DNA from: Woeseiaceae bacterium
GTDB lineage: Bacteria > Pseudomonadota > Gammaproteobacteria > Steroidobacterales > Woeseiaceae
DNA length: 64,000 bases
Assembly: GCA_028280615.1 (NCBI GenBank)
Contig: JANQLK010000034.1
Location: 1-64,000, forward strand
Direction of reading: 5' to 3'
Both the position numbers and the translations under genes were made by a program. Positions 63,901-64,000 of the stretch are shown here, piece after piece (positions within the stretch are counted from its first letter, which is position 1; each line of letters starts with the position of its first letter). Under the pieces are notes generated by a model, which saw nothing but the letters and a program-made list of their open reading frames with translations, was not told the origin of the DNA and did no database searches.

Positions 63901-64000
63901 ATACTCGATCGAGATCTCGACCGTCTCAGGCGGAATGCGCGGAAACCCCTCGATACGCATCGAGAATAGCGTCTGCACGCCGAAGAGCAGGATGAACGCC
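60934..64000 (-). CDS. RND-family efflux permease, 5' end truncated at window edge
   Basis: At least 1021 residues visible, open beyond 64000. Hallmarks: the periplasmic domain (FPRIPPETVEISIEYPNATAEQVDELVTQKIEQALEGLDGVRSISS; ADVTDAIQANSLDF), TM4 GLIIALGILVDDAVVVGESVFEE with the two adjacent Asp of the proton relay, and repeated helices such as LPAHLARTPLDTRR. Second half repeats with GMLALTGVIVNDSLVMITRYNQVR. Proton-driven efflux of hydrophobic or metal/organic substrates, partner of a membrane-fusion protein probably encoded off the window. Coupled downstream to an ABC-type TM protein. Confidence 0.93.
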   Translation of the reverse strand, partial: AFILLFGVQTLFSMRIEGFPRIPPETVEISIEYPNATAEQVDELVTQKIEQALEGLDGVRSISSASSNGFASISVRRQGGEDLQDVLDRVRLRIDGIPDLPDRTRRPVIETSAFDFPALYVNLHGESDPATLQTVAERLKEELLSQPELSRLKIWGLIPRSLRIEIDPERLRHFGLTIADVTDAIQANSLDFQAGRLRTAGGTILVRADDRALYAPDYAGLPIIERPGGANVSLGDIAEIEDGFLEGEYLFRLNGEPTVGMEVLVGQKENLLEISRVVRGVVEDFEPQLPTNIAATVWGDSAGYIADRLALLRSNGIQGLLLVTLLLSVFLNVRLAFWVALGIPISVMGAVAVSGTEWVDYSLNDVTTFGLIIALGILVDDAVVVGESVFEERRGIEDPIKGTQRGVERVAVATVFGVLTTIAAFFPMLLIDNALGKVLAGFSGIVILALIFSLIESKLILPAHLARTPLDTRRTDGPARLWAALQRTAQAGLTAFRDRVYRPALIASVHHRYAVLILFIAAAVGGLGLMTKGKVETVFFPDVPGQVITVSIEMDARAPFALTADNVDRIENTGRQLNEELRQRAGMEHAPIKTFFTIVEGAGRARLYAELVPVAERPAVSALAVAREWRERVGQVEGATELEFTASEALAGGFQIRLASRDEELLRRASAEIRGFLASLEGVSNLRDDLDGGQPELRLRLRPEARSLGFTAEALASQIGYGFGGSEVTRVRRDGAETRVVVQNVLAARDTVGDLMTTHLRSSKGAWVPLGAVAEVEGAYASGSVTRRDGKRMNTVAASVDRSVVAPEEVGQAIFDRLVPELVGRYPGLEIIAAGELEEMGEIRGGLIKALILAAALIYILMAVPLKSYWQPLVILAIVPFGFVAAAVGHMIMGVSLSLLSFFGMLALTGVIVNDSLVMITRYNQVRKSGEDVQSSLHEAGTGRFRAIFLTTATTVIGLTPLLTETSEQAQYLIPAAVSLAFGELFGTALMLILVPVLLAVGEDLFDLFRVAPATAVTVDA

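Overview
The window is a 64 kb piece of a GC-rich bacterial chromosome with ordinary dense coding, and no stretch above about 300 bases lacks a plausible gene. I see no rRNA, tRNA, integrase, prophage or CRISPR array. Gene content points to a Gram-negative aerobic chemoheterotroph, most likely a marine or sediment gammaproteobacterium. The evidence is a TonB-dependent receptor, an RND pump, a DUF3187 outer-membrane protein, NDH-2, many Na+-coupled symporters (NSS and SSS families), glyoxylate-shunt genes and a YbiI-type DksA/TraR protein. The N-terminus of the TPR protein and the DUF6502/DUF5666 pair recall Woeseiaceae-like genomes, but that placement is inference.

Layout. 1-8.6 kb: a truncated HNH nuclease, small metabolic and oxidoreductase genes, a TetR regulator with three matching palindromic operators, a DUF3187 outer-membrane protein, NDH-2, AlaX and a DUF302 protein. 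8.7-16.7 kb: a membrane-anchored TPR protein, a giant secreted BNR/HYR protein with a PDVQN pentapeptide array, and a VWA lipoprotein paired with a coiled-coil membrane protein. 17-22.7 kb: an E1-like (MoeB/ThiF) enzyme, a BNR propeller protein translationally coupled to a MoaD/ThiS-like protein, then a coupled DUF6502-DUF5666 operon whose secreted product carries ten tandem GIDAGG octapeptides. 22.7-34.2 kb: transporters (NSS, APC, SSS), an amidohydrolase-crotonase pair, a periplasmic catalase-peroxidase and a membrane dipeptidase. 34.4-41.1 kb: a DVR-like reductase and the assimilatory sulfate cluster cysJ-cysI-cysH-cysG. 41.2-44.8 kb: an M20 peptidase, DksA/TraR, NrtS, TerB and an NMT1-like protein.

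44.9-54.2 kb holds the most coherent accessory system. A TonB receptor, SSS symporter, type-2 glycerate kinase, GH63-like hydrolase and AGE-family sugar isomerase/epimerase lie in one operon, with a divergent ROK regulator. Together they can be read as a route for importing a glycosyl-glycerate solute (mannosylglycerate or glucosylglycerate), hydrolysing it, and sending glycerate to phosphoglycerate and the hexose into sugar metabolism. 54.2-60 kb: malate synthase G, isocitrate lyase, an unknown gene, and a divergent ScfR/RamB-type regulator with phased TTCACA repeats. A roughly 160 bp palindromic MITE-like element sits directly upstream of the isocitrate lyase ribosome-binding site. 60-64 kb: an ABC-type membrane domain without ATPase, coupled to an RND permease that runs off the window end.
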